NCBI RefSeq assembly: GCF_002754195.1
Contig: NZ_PEEU01000001.1
Location: 5,704,001-5,768,000, forward strand
Origin: Flavobacterium sp. 9
GTDB lineage: Bacteria > Bacteroidota > Bacteroidia > Flavobacteriales > Flavobacteriaceae
Length of the DNA stretch: 64,000 bases
Direction: 5' to 3'
Shown: one piece after another, positions 43,871-53,751 of the stretch
Layout: each line of letters opens with the position of its first letter
Position numbering within the stretch: position 1 is the first letter of the stretch
Notes under the pieces: generated by a model
What the model was told of the DNA's origin: nothing
Seen by the model: only the letters and a program-made list of their open reading frames with translations
The model's database searches: none
Program-made: the position numbers and the translations under genes

Positions 43871-46800
43871 TTTTCAGGATCTACTGGGGTTGTTTTTTTA
43901 CAAGTTATTATGTTGGTACCGATAATGTGGTTTTTAACAGAGACTAAAATGTTTTTTGGACTTGATGGTGAAAGCGTGGTCTGAAAGTCTAAAAGGCTTA
44001 CTCTGGCTACGTTATCTTCTTTATCTTCTAATGGTTTAAGTTGGTCCTTATTTGTTTTTTTATCTATGTATATTGCCATTTCAAGCTGAGATAAAAAATC
44101 TACATAATATAAATTTTCAATATATTCTATAACAATACTTCGTTGTAACTCAACTCCAAATATGATTTGCTTAGAAGTATCAAAAGCCCAAGGCGATAAA
44201 AATTTTATAAGATCTTCATTAAGCTGTTTTTTATAAAAATTTTCATCATATTGTGGATAAAACTTCACATCCAATTTTATTATAACTTTCTCGTAATCAG
44301 GATTAATTACTTTTGCAGACACTTGCATTGAATTTTTAGAATTAATAAAATTTTCTATGCTGTTCAATGTTGCTGTACTTACTCTTGGCTCATAAATATC
44401 AAATACATTTTTGTCGACGATATCCGGAATTACTACAAGTGTTACTTTTCCCGGAGATAAAAACGAAGTGCTTGTTCCCGAAATAAAAGTGTGATTAAGG
44501 CATTTTACTCTAAAAACACTTGGAAATTCCTGTAAAATCAGATGTTCATAATCCCAAAGTGTTATAGCTCTGTTTTTGTGGCGCAAGCGTTCGCTTACAC
44601 GCAGATAATAGGAGGGATCTGACTCCAATGGCTTTCCGGAAAATGAATTAAAAGGCTGGTCAATACTTTTAATTTGCGGAACTCTCGTAATTAATTTAGA
44701 TATTGTTTTGGCTGGTAATGAGCTGTCTAAATGAGCTAAATTGTTGTTGTTATCAAAAAATTCTGCGGTAACAACCTGAGTTTTCACATCAATAACTTTA
44801 CAAACTGCATCATAATCTTTGTGCATTTTTGCTTTTACCCAAATTGTATCGGCTGGAAATAACGTATTATCATTAGATGCCTGCTTTGGAATATTAAATT
44901 TTACGATACCCGATTTTAAAAAATTATCGATACCATTTGCCAAAATATCCTTATCAAGAGTTTTCCAGTAATTATCGCATAATATATACCATGATACTCT
45001 TTCTTTTCCTTTAAAAGTGTCAACGCTGATATTTTCGCTTCCTTCTAATATTTGAAATAATAATGAAATCTGCTGCATTGTTTCGGCATCGTGAAGACCT
45101 ATATAAAATTCGCCTCCATTACAATAATCCGGAACCAGACAATTGGTAGTTAGCGTTCCAGTCTCTAAAATCTCTTTATTGATGGCTTGTTGTTTCAAAT
45201 AAGAATGCTCTTCGCGCTGACCAAAAGGAGCTTCATGAAACAATTTTATTCGGTTAGACTCGTAGTGCTCAAAATCAATATTTTCCTCAGCAGAATAATT
45301 CAGACTTATGCTTTCTACAACTGGCGTGTAAGGTTCATTTGGAATAGGCGTTGTTGGCTCTGCAGCGATATTCATTATTGCCAGAGTATATATTCTTGGA
45401 AATAAAGAATGTAAAAACGACTGATTTAATGTCAATCGTATCGGACCGCTTTTGTCAATGTCATATTTGCTACCATCTACATGGATATTAGTTTCATATA
45501 TTTTATCATTATCCGGATCATCAAATAAATTGACAATTTTATTTTGTTCATCCCAAACTTCTTTGTTTAAAACTGCTAATGTTGCTTTAAAATAGCCTTC
45601 TGTAACAATTGGACCATTTGGGTTTGTTGCAGGTGGATCGGTATTTTCTGTAGCAATTTTTGGTTCCGGAGCGCTTCTTTTTGCGATTCCATCTTCAGGT
45701 TGATTGGCATTCATTGTGGTTACAGTGCTATCGTCGCTGAAAATTGCATCAATAAAACTTTGTTTACTTATGGTTTCAAGAAAACTTTCTTTGTAAGAAG
45801 CATAATGAGTTTCAAATGATAATGGAGTGTTTTTCCACTTTATATGAATATCTGCATCTGTCCATTTTTTAGAAAATATTTCAGGATAATTTATTATAAA
45901 GGAGCTGTTTTTTTCAGGTTGAGTTGTAAAAGGATAAAAGGGTTTTGCAGCATTAAGTAAACCGTTATCACTCTCTAATAATAGAGATTTAACATCCTTA
46001 ACTTCAACTTTTACATTAATGTTGTCTATTGTGTTTGTGACTAAAGCTCTAAAAAGATTATGTCCATGTCCCTTTGGATCTTGCGTATTGATTAAAAATC
46101 GAATTACAGGAAGTTCTGTTGAGAAATATTCGCCTAAAACTTTCTGGTCATAACCAACAACTGCCGGATCATCTTTTGGTATCTGAAAAACCAATGTTAA
46201 TTGCTTTCCTCCAACGCTTGAAGATAGACTTCCAGCTTTAAAAAGAACGTTTTTGTCCGGTTTTAAATCTCCAATCCATGCTTTTTTCCCACTATACAAA
46301 ATACTGATATTTGTTGGAAGATCGTCTGAAGTAAATGGTTTATGAAAATTTAGGTCAGCAGCAAAAGTAATTGTGATAGCAATATTTCTATCGCCTTCTT
46401 TAAGATTAAATAACTCTGAAGCTATTGCAAAACCTAATTTTGCATCGTCCAGTTTCGGGTATTTTTTTTCTTTGGATGTATATCCAAAAGGAAACCAATA
46501 TTGAGCGTCTTCTTTTAAGGGTTCACCTTTTCCGTCCAGAGAATTTGCAATATCGCTGTATTTTATTTCGCCCAAATCAAAGTCATTATACACGCTTTTT
46601 AGGTACGCTATATTGGCTTTATTAGCAATAAATTCTTCTGTGGTTTTGTATATTAATTTTTTGCCATCAGGATCTTTTCCTGCGTCAAGTTCTGTATTTA
46701 CGGCGATTTTTTCTTCGGCAATTTTTTTTGCCAACTCAAAAATGATACTAACTTTATCTGCTTTTGCAGGAAGTTTTTCGATTTGAAGTATATCTTTATA

Positions 46801-47244
46801 GAAAAAATCTAAATGCTTTTTTGTAATAAGATTAAGTTTGTTTTGGGATAATTCTAATAATTTCAGGAAACACACAAACAATGTCATGTGCGGCGTAAGG
46901 TCCTGATTGATATTGGCATTCGATAATGTTCGGGTAATGTCTTCTTTTAAAATATCATAATTTTTCTCTGTTCTTTTTGGAATATTACCATCCGGAAGAT
47001 TATCTTTTGAAAAACTGAAACAGTTAAAAAATTCCTGCCAATCTCCTTCCGGTTTTTTATCGTTATTAGTGTCGAAAAAGTTGACTTGTTTCGCAAAATT
47101 AAAAGCAAACAACAACCAGTCTTCAATAGTAAAATCATGAAGTTTCAGGTTTTCTGGCTCTAGTGCGTAACTAAAGCGTTCTTCCTGATTGACTCCATTT
47201 CTTTTAAAAATAACATTGTCTATTTGGCTGCCGTCAGTATTCAT
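43858..47244 (-). CDS. eCIS baseplate J/gp47-like protein (Afp11-like)
   Basis: The 1128-residue protein has a long N-terminal half of unknown fold and a C-terminal part typical of baseplate J: YYLRVSERLRHKNRAITLWD, then YEHLILQEFPSVFRVKCLNH and KVTLVVIPDI. It forms the baseplate wedge that joins spike hub and sheath. It is long for gp47-like proteins, as is usual in eCIS. It begins 13 bases after the gp25-like gene stop and overlaps the next gene by 13 bases. Confidence 0.88.
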   Translation of the reverse strand: MNTDGSQIDNVIFKRNGVNQEERFSYALEPENLKLHDFTIEDWLLFAFNFAKQVNFFDTNNDKKPEGDWQEFFNCFSFSKDNLPDGNIPKRTEKNYDILKEDITRTLSNANINQDLTPHMTLFVCFLKLLELSQNKLNLITKKHLDFFYKDILQIEKLPAKADKVSIIFELAKKIAEEKIAVNTELDAGKDPDGKKLIYKTTEEFIANKANIAYLKSVYNDFDLGEIKYSDIANSLDGKGEPLKEDAQYWFPFGYTSKEKKYPKLDDAKLGFAIASELFNLKEGDRNIAITITFAADLNFHKPFTSDDLPTNISILYSGKKAWIGDLKPDKNVLFKAGSLSSSVGGKQLTLVFQIPKDDPAVVGYDQKVLGEYFSTELPVIRFLINTQDPKGHGHNLFRALVTNTIDNINVKVEVKDVKSLLLESDNGLLNAAKPFYPFTTQPEKNSSFIINYPEIFSKKWTDADIHIKWKNTPLSFETHYASYKESFLETISKQSFIDAIFSDDSTVTTMNANQPEDGIAKRSAPEPKIATENTDPPATNPNGPIVTEGYFKATLAVLNKEVWDEQNKIVNLFDDPDNDKIYETNIHVDGSKYDIDKSGPIRLTLNQSFLHSLFPRIYTLAIMNIAAEPTTPIPNEPYTPVVESISLNYSAEENIDFEHYESNRIKLFHEAPFGQREEHSYLKQQAINKEILETGTLTTNCLVPDYCNGGEFYIGLHDAETMQQISLLFQILEGSENISVDTFKGKERVSWYILCDNYWKTLDKDILANGIDNFLKSGIVKFNIPKQASNDNTLFPADTIWVKAKMHKDYDAVCKVIDVKTQVVTAEFFDNNNNLAHLDSSLPAKTISKLITRVPQIKSIDQPFNSFSGKPLESDPSYYLRVSERLRHKNRAITLWDYEHLILQEFPSVFRVKCLNHTFISGTSTSFLSPGKVTLVVIPDIVDKNVFDIYEPRVSTATLNSIENFINSKNSMQVSAKVINPDYEKVIIKLDVKFYPQYDENFYKKQLNEDLIKFLSPWAFDTSKQIIFGVELQRSIVIEYIENLYYVDFLSQLEMAIYIDKKTNKDQLKPLEDKEDNVARVSLLDFQTTLSPSSPKNILVSVKNHIIGTNIITCKKTTPVDPEKCQY

Positions 47245-47257
47245 AGCTTATAAACTT

Positions 47258-47668
47258 TTAAATATTAGTGCCTTCTCCTTTGTAAAACGGATAAACAAGA
47301 TTGCTTCTTGAGTTTGTGCTTCTTATTCTGTAATCGATTATGACTAATAATTCACCTTCTAAATCGTCACTTTGTGTTATGTCAATTTTTTCAACATCAA
47401 TTCGCGGTTCGTAATATAGAATTGCCGTTTTTATTAGTTCAGAAACATAGGTTTTTAATGTTCTGTCTAATGATTCAAAAAGTAATTCGTCCATATTACA
47501 ACCATATCTGGGCAGCATAATGCGCTCGCCAATTTTGGTGGAAAGCAATATCTCTAAACTGCTTTTAATATCTGCCTCGTCAGATGTCATTACAACTGCT
47601 TTCGTGTTTTTTTTAAACTCTGGCGGAAAACTCCATCCGGTACCTAAAAAAGCTTCTTTATTTTCCAT
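47258..47668 (-). CDS. gp25-like baseplate protein (Afp9-like)
   Basis: About 136 residues from ATG 47668 (MENKEAFLGTGWSFPPEF). The longer frame from 47695 overlaps the PAAR gene and adds an atypical start. Motifs LSTKIGERIMLPRYGCNM and LDRTLKTYVSELIKTAI are those of T4 gp25-like lysozyme-fold baseplate proteins; catalytic activity is not expected. It links the wedge to the sheath start. The order here is spike, PAAR, gp25, while Afp has gp25 before PAAR. Confidence 0.88.
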   Translation of the reverse strand: MENKEAFLGTGWSFPPEFKKNTKAVVMTSDEADIKSSLEILLSTKIGERIMLPRYGCNMDELLFESLDRTLKTYVSELIKTAILYYEPRIDVEKIDITQSDDLEGELLVIIDYRIRSTNSRSNLVYPFYKGEGTNI

Positions 47669-47670
47669 AA

Positions 47671-47961
47671 TTAGCCTATTAAAACAGTTGGACATCCTAT
47701 TATAATTGTTCCGCCATGCGCTGTGGAATCTCCCATTCTTGCGGCTGGTTTTCCTCCAATAAGTACTGTACTTGAACCTGCGATAATGCTATCCGGAGGT
47801 CCGGTGCAAACGATCATATCGCCTAAACAAGCTGCTGGTTGACCGCCTATCAATACTGTAGGTGCGCCTGGGGGCAATATTGGCCCGCCTACATGAGGAA
47901 CTGTTGCGGTTACCATTGGGCAAACGTGCATATCGTTGATTCGTGCGGCTGGTGCTCCCAT
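47671..47961 (-). CDS. PAAR-repeat spike-tip protein (Afp10-like)
   Basis: The 96-residue protein begins GAPAARINDMHVCP and has repeated motifs PTVLIGGQPAACLGD and TVLIGGKPAARMGD. These are PAAR motifs that form a sharp cone with a bound metal on the VgrG-like trimer and help puncture the target membrane. It has no C-terminal extension, so the tip carries no fused toxin. An ATT-type triplet repeat lies directly upstream of its ATG. Confidence 0.93.
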   Translation of the reverse strand: MGAPAARINDMHVCPMVTATVPHVGGPILPPGAPTVLIGGQPAACLGDMIVCTGPPDSIIAGSSTVLIGGKPAARMGDSTAHGGTIIIGCPTVLIG

Positions 47962-47963
47962 GA

Positions 47964-47999
<36 letters not shown>

Positions 48000-48034
48000 T
48001 CGTTTAAAGACCGAAAAGTGATTGAAGGAATAAG

Positions 48035-49780
48035 TTAATTTATCTGAACAATACTGCCTTTAACTATCGCGACTGCTGCTGATGACATTTCTGCTCCGGC
48101 ACTGCCTTCGGCTTTAAATTGGGCGGTTGCTTTTAGATTTACATTAGTACCTTCAATTTTTACATCGCCTGTTGCCTTTATCGAAATATCGCCCGCACTT
48201 TCCATCTTTATTCCTGCGCTGTCAATTGTAATCACGTTCGAATTTTCGTCTTCAATAACTATTGATCCTTTATCTTCGTCAAGTGTTATTTTTTTGCCAG
48301 CGGGAGTTTCAATGGCTATCGATTTTTTATCATCGTCAAAGAGCACTTTCATTTCGCTTCGGGTAAAAATCCCTTTTTGATGGTTATCGTCAGAAGCTTT
48401 TAGCGGAGCAGGTTTTGCGCTGCTGTGGAGCATTCCTAATACAATCGCATCATTAGGATCTTCGTTAATGAAGCCAATAATTACTTCGTCTTCAATTTCA
48501 GGTCTAAAAAAAGTTCCTCTGTTATCACCGGCATCAAGAGCAGCAACTCTGCACCAAATACCTTGTTCTTCGTTATTGATAATTGGTATTTTGACCAAAA
48601 TTCTGTCTTCGCCGTCGGGATCGTCCTGAAGTTGGGTTACAATACCAATATGCAGTCCTTTTATGGATGGAATTATTCCTGAAGCCGATGGTGTATTGAC
48701 ATCATAAGTTTCAGAAAACCATTCCGGATTTAATCCAAATTGTGCGTTTACAGTCCAATTACCGTTTGCAATTTCATGGAAAACCCCAGTAATATATGCT
48801 TTGCCATTAAAACGATCTCCAACGCCTTCAAGCATAATAATCGTGTTGGGTTTTACTGCGGGAATGCCTTGAAATTTTACTCTTCCGCGAACTTTTGACA
48901 GTTGTTGAAATAATAATTTTGCATCGGCCCAATCTTGCAATTCAGTATCGGTAACATGACCGCCGTGACGCAATTCTAAGTTTTCGAGCTTTACGATATC
49001 GGATAAATCCGAAGGAGATAAATTCCCGTTTAGACTTACGCTTGGATCTTTGGCTTCAATTTCTAATAATTCCTGATTGGATGCATTCCAACTGAAAGAG
49101 GAAACTTTGGCAAACTGATTTCGAGCATCAATTTCGGCATCAAAGTCTAGCATACTGGCACCAAAAGCAACTGTTTCAACTGCTTCTGAAGCTAAATCTG
49201 GTTTTTTAATCGAGATTTTGCCGTTTTCAACAAAACATAATTTTCCATTGGCTTGCGCACGAGAGACAATAAAATCCCAATCGGATGTATTGTATTGCAC
49301 TAATTCTTTATGACTATAATTAGTACTTTCGACATCTTTTTCTAATCCGTAAGTGCCTATAATGTCTTCAAAAGCATCACTGTCTTTTACGTCATAAAAA
49401 TATTTGCTTTTTCTGCCAATGGTCATTTTTACGGCTTCGTCTTTGCATTCCACAATTAGCAGGGACGAATTGTCTTTTATTTTTATGGAATGTTTTACAA
49501 CTATTCCTTTATATATAGTTTCTTCGTCACTGTGATAGCCGGCTTTTATTTCAATTTTTTTCCCCGGAATCAGCAAATCTTCATTACTTAATTTAAAATC
49601 TCTTGCAGAAGCATCTCCATCGGTCAAAATAATTTGCGCCATCGGTATTCTATTCACTTCGTTATGAACTACAATGCTCATTACTTGGTAAATACCAGAT
49701 AACTCATTTCCCTCAATGAGCAATTTGTGCGTTACTAAATCTGCACTTTTACTGGTTTGTATGACGCCGCTATTGTTCAT
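48035..49780 (-). CDS. VgrG-like spike protein (Afp8-like)
   Basis: The 581-residue protein joins a gp27-like hub (SIVVHNEVNRIPMAQIILTDG, SDWDFIVSRAQANGKL) to a gp5-like OB domain (HIGIVTQLQDDPDGEDRILV, IWCRVAALDAG, EDEVIIGFINEDPNDAIVLG) and a C-terminal beta-helix (TPAGKKITLDEDKGSIVIED). Such trimers form the puncturing spike. No added toxin domain follows. The ATG abuts the stop of the LysM gene. Confidence 0.92.
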   Translation of the reverse strand: MNNSGVIQTSKSADLVTHKLLIEGNELSGIYQVMSIVVHNEVNRIPMAQIILTDGDASARDFKLSNEDLLIPGKKIEIKAGYHSDEETIYKGIVVKHSIKIKDNSSLLIVECKDEAVKMTIGRKSKYFYDVKDSDAFEDIIGTYGLEKDVESTNYSHKELVQYNTSDWDFIVSRAQANGKLCFVENGKISIKKPDLASEAVETVAFGASMLDFDAEIDARNQFAKVSSFSWNASNQELLEIEAKDPSVSLNGNLSPSDLSDIVKLENLELRHGGHVTDTELQDWADAKLLFQQLSKVRGRVKFQGIPAVKPNTIIMLEGVGDRFNGKAYITGVFHEIANGNWTVNAQFGLNPEWFSETYDVNTPSASGIIPSIKGLHIGIVTQLQDDPDGEDRILVKIPIINNEEQGIWCRVAALDAGDNRGTFFRPEIEDEVIIGFINEDPNDAIVLGMLHSSAKPAPLKASDDNHQKGIFTRSEMKVLFDDDKKSIAIETPAGKKITLDEDKGSIVIEDENSNVITIDSAGIKMESAGDISIKATGDVKIEGTNVNLKATAQFKAEGSAGAEMSSAAVAIVKGSIVQIN

Positions 49781-50476
49781 CTATTGTTGTTTTTGAAGAG
49801 GAGGGAAGAATATTTTTTGACCAATTTTTAGCTTTCTAAAATTTATAATCTTGTTGGCTCTTGCTACTTCAAGATAGTATTTTGAATCGCCATAGATTCT
49901 AAATGACATTAACGGAAGCGTATCGCCAGCTTTTACAGTTCTGGTATGCGTTAAATCAGGAGATTGATTGTTTTGCTGTTTTGCCCTTAGCTCATCTTCA
50001 ACAACTCCTTTAAATTTTCCTTTTGCAATAGCTCTAATTGGCGTTCCATCTGGTCGGAAAAGTTTATACTCAATGGTCATTTCTGTAAGAGATCCTTTGA
50101 ATAGCAGACTTCCCCAGGCAATTTTTAAGTAATTTGGCTTATGTTCTGTACCATTATATTCTAAAATTACTTTTCTAAAATGCTCAATGTCTTCAATAAC
50201 ACCATTTTCGGTACTTTCTTTTCCGGCAATAACGCCTGTTCGATCAAAAACAAAATCCAATTCTAATTCCTCCGGAGCAATCGCTGTAAATCTTGGTGCA
50301 GGACTGCTCGTTCCGGCGGCTTGGGTTGTATCTTGCTCTATCTTGTAATGAAAAGTATACTTTTCGGGATTCATCAAAGTAATGAACTCTTCAATATCCG
50401 AAATAGGATTGTTGAATTGAGGATCGCTGTAAGCAATGATCTTCAGTTTTTTTAATTCACCATTAGTCGTTGTCAT
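49781..50476 (-). CDS. CIS tube-associated LysM protein (Afp7-like)
   Basis: About 231 residues from ATG 50476 (MTTTNGELKKLKI). The upstream frame from 50500 overlaps the DUF5908 gene. The N-terminal part belongs to the tube-like family (FITLMNPEKYTFHYKI, PEELELDFVFDRTGV), and the last 50 residues form a LysM-type motif (TVKAGDTLPLMSFRIYGD, then KIGQKIFFPP). In the phage-like order it links the tube to the spike hub. The start is one base after the DUF5908 stop. Confidence 0.88.
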   Translation of the reverse strand: MTTTNGELKKLKIIAYSDPQFNNPISDIEEFITLMNPEKYTFHYKIEQDTTQAAGTSSPAPRFTAIAPEELELDFVFDRTGVIAGKESTENGVIEDIEHFRKVILEYNGTEHKPNYLKIAWGSLLFKGSLTEMTIEYKLFRPDGTPIRAIAKGKFKGVVEDELRAKQQNNQSPDLTHTRTVKAGDTLPLMSFRIYGDSKYYLEVARANKIINFRKLKIGQKIFFPPLQKQQ

Positions 50477-50477
50477 A

Positions 50478-50639
50478 TTAGCGTTCTTTTTTTCGTTCAA
50501 TAATCTTCATTACTTGCTCGACACAGTCAGCCACATTATCTTTTTTATTAGTGGATGAAGAAGAAGCTGGTTTTGCACTAGAATTTGAATTTTCGTTCAC
50601 GTTTATTTTAATGTGAAGCTCTTTGATTTCAATTGGCAT
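50478..50639 (-). CDS. DUF5908 small eCIS protein (Afp6-position)
   Basis: A 53-residue protein from ATG 50639 (MPIEIKELHIKINVNE), ending with KIIERKKER. The upstream frame overlaps the tube gene end and is rejected. Short proteins of this kind lie between tube and LysM genes in Bacteroidota eCIS loci; their role is unknown. Seven bases separate it from the tube gene. Confidence 0.8.
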   Translation of the reverse strand: MPIEIKELHIKINVNENSNSSAKPASSSSTNKKDNVADCVEQVMKIIERKKER

Positions 50640-50646
50640 GGTAAAA

Positions 50647-51093
50647 TTATTTTTTGTGAAGAGTGAAATAATTATAAGTAAGCTCAAAGCTTTCAATAAC
50701 AATTTTGCTTTCCAGAGCGCTAAAATCTTCAACTGCCCATTTTACGGGATAGGCATGTACAACTTTCCAGTGCATTAAAGGTTCGTGATCCTGATTCAAG
50801 AGTTTTACAGTTAAATCGACAGGCTTAAATTCAAAATTTTCTATTGCTTTTCTGCACCATTCAATTACGTCAGAATCAATAAGTATCCCTCTTTTTAGAA
50901 CCAAATTTGGATATTTGGTTTTTACAGGAACTTTGTGTTTGAATCTGTTTTCTCCACCCTCGACAAATTCTTCCGTTTCAAGATCTACGGATAGTCCTGA
51001 AACAGATTGAAATTGATGGTCTTTTTCTTTCGTTCCCAGTTGATCGAATTCAACGAGAAAATGAAAACCTACGGGTGGATAGTAATTAGCCAT
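50647..51093 (-). CDS. eCIS inner tube protein 2 (Afp5-like)
   Basis: The 148-residue protein has the gp19-type fold pattern: FHFLVEFDQLG at the start, SVSGLSVDLETEEFVEGG, a rigid-looking KRGILIDSDVIEWC, and the end VIESFELTYNYFTL. It probably forms the first tube ring that adapts between hub and tube. The preceding tube gene is two bases away. Confidence 0.9.
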   Translation of the reverse strand: MANYYPPVGFHFLVEFDQLGTKEKDHQFQSVSGLSVDLETEEFVEGGENRFKHKVPVKTKYPNLVLKRGILIDSDVIEWCRKAIENFEFKPVDLTVKLLNQDHEPLMHWKVVHAYPVKWAVEDFSALESKIVIESFELTYNYFTLHKK

Positions 51094-51095
51094 GA

Positions 51096-51524
51096 TTAGT
51101 CATTTTGAATAGATAAACCTTCGTGAACCAATTCTATTGACTCGATAGCAACTTCGTTTCCATCGGCTTTTAAATCAGTTGATTGAACCTTTGTTGGCCA
51201 TGCATTTTTTACTTTCCAGGTAATCACTGGTTCGTGTTCCTCGTTAAGTAATTTGATGGTGATATCTCTTCTTTCGATAGTGTTTAGTTTTACCGAATTC
51301 CACCAGGCATAATATTCATTATCGCTTTTAAAAGTTCCTCTTTTCATGGTAATGTTAGAGAACTTCTGCATGCCCGGCATCTTGATCTTGCTGTATTCCG
51401 GACTTGCGCCCTGACGGTATTCAATAACTTCAGTTTCTACATCTAATCCGGAAACCTCTGTAAAACCTATTTTTGTTCCACCCCAGTCAACTGAGAAATG
51501 AAACTTTGATAATGGATAACTCAT
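51096..51524 (-). CDS. eCIS inner tube protein 1 (Afp1-like)
   Basis: The 142-residue protein is the main tube subunit candidate: FHFSVDWGGTKIGFTEVSGL, EVIEYRQGASPEY, MKRGTFKSDNEYYAWW and IESIELVHEGL match gp19/Hcp-like tube proteins. Stacked hexamers form the tube that carries cargo. It lies 31 bases after the sheath stop and 2 before tube protein 2. Confidence 0.92.
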   Translation of the reverse strand: MSYPLSKFHFSVDWGGTKIGFTEVSGLDVETEVIEYRQGASPEYSKIKMPGMQKFSNITMKRGTFKSDNEYYAWWNSVKLNTIERRDITIKLLNEEHEPVITWKVKNAWPTKVQSTDLKADGNEVAIESIELVHEGLSIQND

Positions 51525-51555
51525 GATCTATATATTTTTAATGATGATTATTTAA

Positions 51556-53730
51556 TTAAGATTCCTGCATTTTGTGAGAGAAACGAAGGATGATAAACTC
51601 AGCCGGACGAACTACCGCCAAACCAATTTCGATTATCATTTTACCGTCTAAAATATCCACCGCAGACATGGTTTGTCCCAGTCCGATTCTTACATAAAAA
51701 GCTTGTTCTGGTTTTGCTCCCGCCAAAGCTCCGGCTCTCCATTGTAGAATTAAGAAATTCTCAATCATAGCTCTTACTCTTATCCAGGTATTGGCATCGT
51801 TAGGTTCAAAAACGAATTGTTCGGTTGCTTTTTTAATGGATTCTTCGGCCATATTAAAAAATCGGCGAACCGGAACATAACGCCATTCGCTATCGTTACC
51901 AGCTAAGGTTCTTGACCCCCAAACCAAGGTTCCTTTGCCGGTAAAAGTTCTAATAGCATTAATAGATTTACCTGCCACGGTATCAATATTCAATCCGTCT
52001 TGTATATTATTAGTGATTTTTACCGTAGGAGCAATGACATAGTTTAAACTAACATTTGCCGGTGCTTTCCATACGCCACGATCACCATCGACTCTTGCAT
52101 AAATTCCTGCTATAGCAGAACTTGGAGGCAGAGTTATTGAAAGATTAGAAATTTCGGAAAGTATTTTATTGTAGGTAACATTATCAAGCTCTGTAATATC
52201 TGCTAAAAAGCGGCCATTCATAGCACCGTTATTTTGATCATTTGGTTTTGCGGTTGTTACAGCAGCAATAATTGCATCAATATTAGCTGTAATAGGCGCA
52301 AAAAGATCAACATCAATGGTGATAGCTGCCGGAAAGTCAAGGATAGAAGCTGGTGCTGTGAAATGCAGAATTTTTGGAATTTCAGAAAGTACAGTAGTAA
52401 CACCTGCTGCGCCTTTGATATTAGCGGTTATTTTTACTTTGGTATTTGCTGCTTTTGCTTTCCCTAATAAATCAGCCAAATTGGTTTTAACGCTTTCAAT
52501 TTTATTAGCTAATTCAAAAGCATCAGTGAGAGTTTTTAAAGCTGCCGTGATAGCGTCTCTGGTTGGTTGGTCTTCTTCATCAGAAGCTATTGCTGCTAAT
52601 GCTGCTTTTTTAATTTTTTCTTTTTCTCCTATAACGTTGCTTAGATCTTTAGTCAAAGTTTCTAACAAGGGGATAAAGAGCGTATTTTTTGCTACCGTAA
52701 AAGTTCCTGCAGCTGCAGCTGCGGCATCTGCATCTGCTTGTGTTCCTCCTCCAGTGATAACTGCTTCTGCTGCTGCAGTTGCTGCTGCATTATTAAAGCC
52801 GGCTGCTGATTCAATAAATTTCAAAACTTCGGCTATACTTCCTGTTAGATTATCATTTGTTCCCGGAACTGTTTTTAATTTACTGATTAGTGGTGCAATT
52901 GCAGTTTTTGAACCTCCTAAATCGCTTAATACAGTTGACATGGCATCAGGTGTAGGTGAGGTAAAATGCTTAATCAAAATTTCGCTTGCATTGTATCTGT
53001 AATCTAAAATAGTCTCTAAATGTGGATAATAAGCAGCGCCATATTTTAAAGTATCTTTCTCTGAACTGATAACTCCTCTCAAATCATCAATGTTTGTATC
53101 TGTTGGACTGGTAGCATCATAGCTAAGCGTGTCGATAATTGTAAATCGATCCTGCAGATTTCTACATTGGTTTAAGGCATCATTATACAAACCATAAAAA
53201 TCAGTTGTATTAATACCGGTTACCTGAGTAGCATCCGGAAAAAGGATAAGTGTTGGTTCATCCATTTTTTCTAGTTCAAGCAAGCCTTTTTTTAATTGAG
53301 AACTATCATTTATAGAAGTTACTTTTGTATCAGCGTCATCCAAATCTTCGCCATAACGGCCAACGGATATAATATAACATGGACCGCCGCCATTTGCAAA
53401 AAACAATTGCATCGAATAATACATCAAAAAAGGCTGTCTGCTAGTTGGTTGATTTACAATCACTGATCTTGCTGTCGAACCATTATCAACTATATCATTA
53501 ATGGTAACACTAATTGTTGTCTCTGGTTTTGCAAAGCCAAAAAAGCGTTCGTATTCTAAAAGAGATGTTATTCTTGTTGGTTTCAATTTCAAATCTCCAT
53601 TAATCTTGTTCGTGGCTTTTTCAGTATAGCCAATAAAAGCAGGAATCGCTGTCTCTACCTGGGCAACAGAAGGGGGAAACTTTACGATTTCCTCAACATA
53701 TACTCCAGGCGTTTTGTAAGTTGTTGCCAT
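51556..53730 (-). CDS. Contractile sheath protein with a long insertion
   Basis: The 724-residue protein has sheath hallmarks at both ends: TYKTPGVYVEEIVKFPPSV at the N-terminus and SAIAGIYARVDGDRGVWKAP plus WRYVPVRRFFNMAEESI near the C-terminus. Between about residues 250 and 535 is an inserted region rich in Ala, Lys and Ile, with a low-complexity stretch (DADAAAAAAGTF). It is the only sheath gene here; Afp has three. The insertion should lie on the outer surface of the sheath and could form an extra domain. Confidence 0.9.
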   Translation of the reverse strand: MATTYKTPGVYVEEIVKFPPSVAQVETAIPAFIGYTEKATNKINGDLKLKPTRITSLLEYERFFGFAKPETTISVTINDIVDNGSTARSVIVNQPTSRQPFLMYYSMQLFFANGGGPCYIISVGRYGEDLDDADTKVTSINDSSQLKKGLLELEKMDEPTLILFPDATQVTGINTTDFYGLYNDALNQCRNLQDRFTIIDTLSYDATSPTDTNIDDLRGVISSEKDTLKYGAAYYPHLETILDYRYNASEILIKHFTSPTPDAMSTVLSDLGGSKTAIAPLISKLKTVPGTNDNLTGSIAEVLKFIESAAGFNNAAATAAAEAVITGGGTQADADAAAAAAGTFTVAKNTLFIPLLETLTKDLSNVIGEKEKIKKAALAAIASDEEDQPTRDAITAALKTLTDAFELANKIESVKTNLADLLGKAKAANTKVKITANIKGAAGVTTVLSEIPKILHFTAPASILDFPAAITIDVDLFAPITANIDAIIAAVTTAKPNDQNNGAMNGRFLADITELDNVTYNKILSEISNLSITLPPSSAIAGIYARVDGDRGVWKAPANVSLNYVIAPTVKITNNIQDGLNIDTVAGKSINAIRTFTGKGTLVWGSRTLAGNDSEWRYVPVRRFFNMAEESIKKATEQFVFEPNDANTWIRVRAMIENFLILQWRAGALAGAKPEQAFYVRIGLGQTMSAVDILDGKMIIEIGLAVVRPAEFIILRFSHKMQES

Positions 53731-53751
53731 AATTGAATTGTTTTTTAATTA

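Noticed and set aside
52316..53002. Ala-rich 228-residue frame opposite the sheath gene
   Set aside because: It is the antisense of the Ala-rich sheath insertion and has no independent support.
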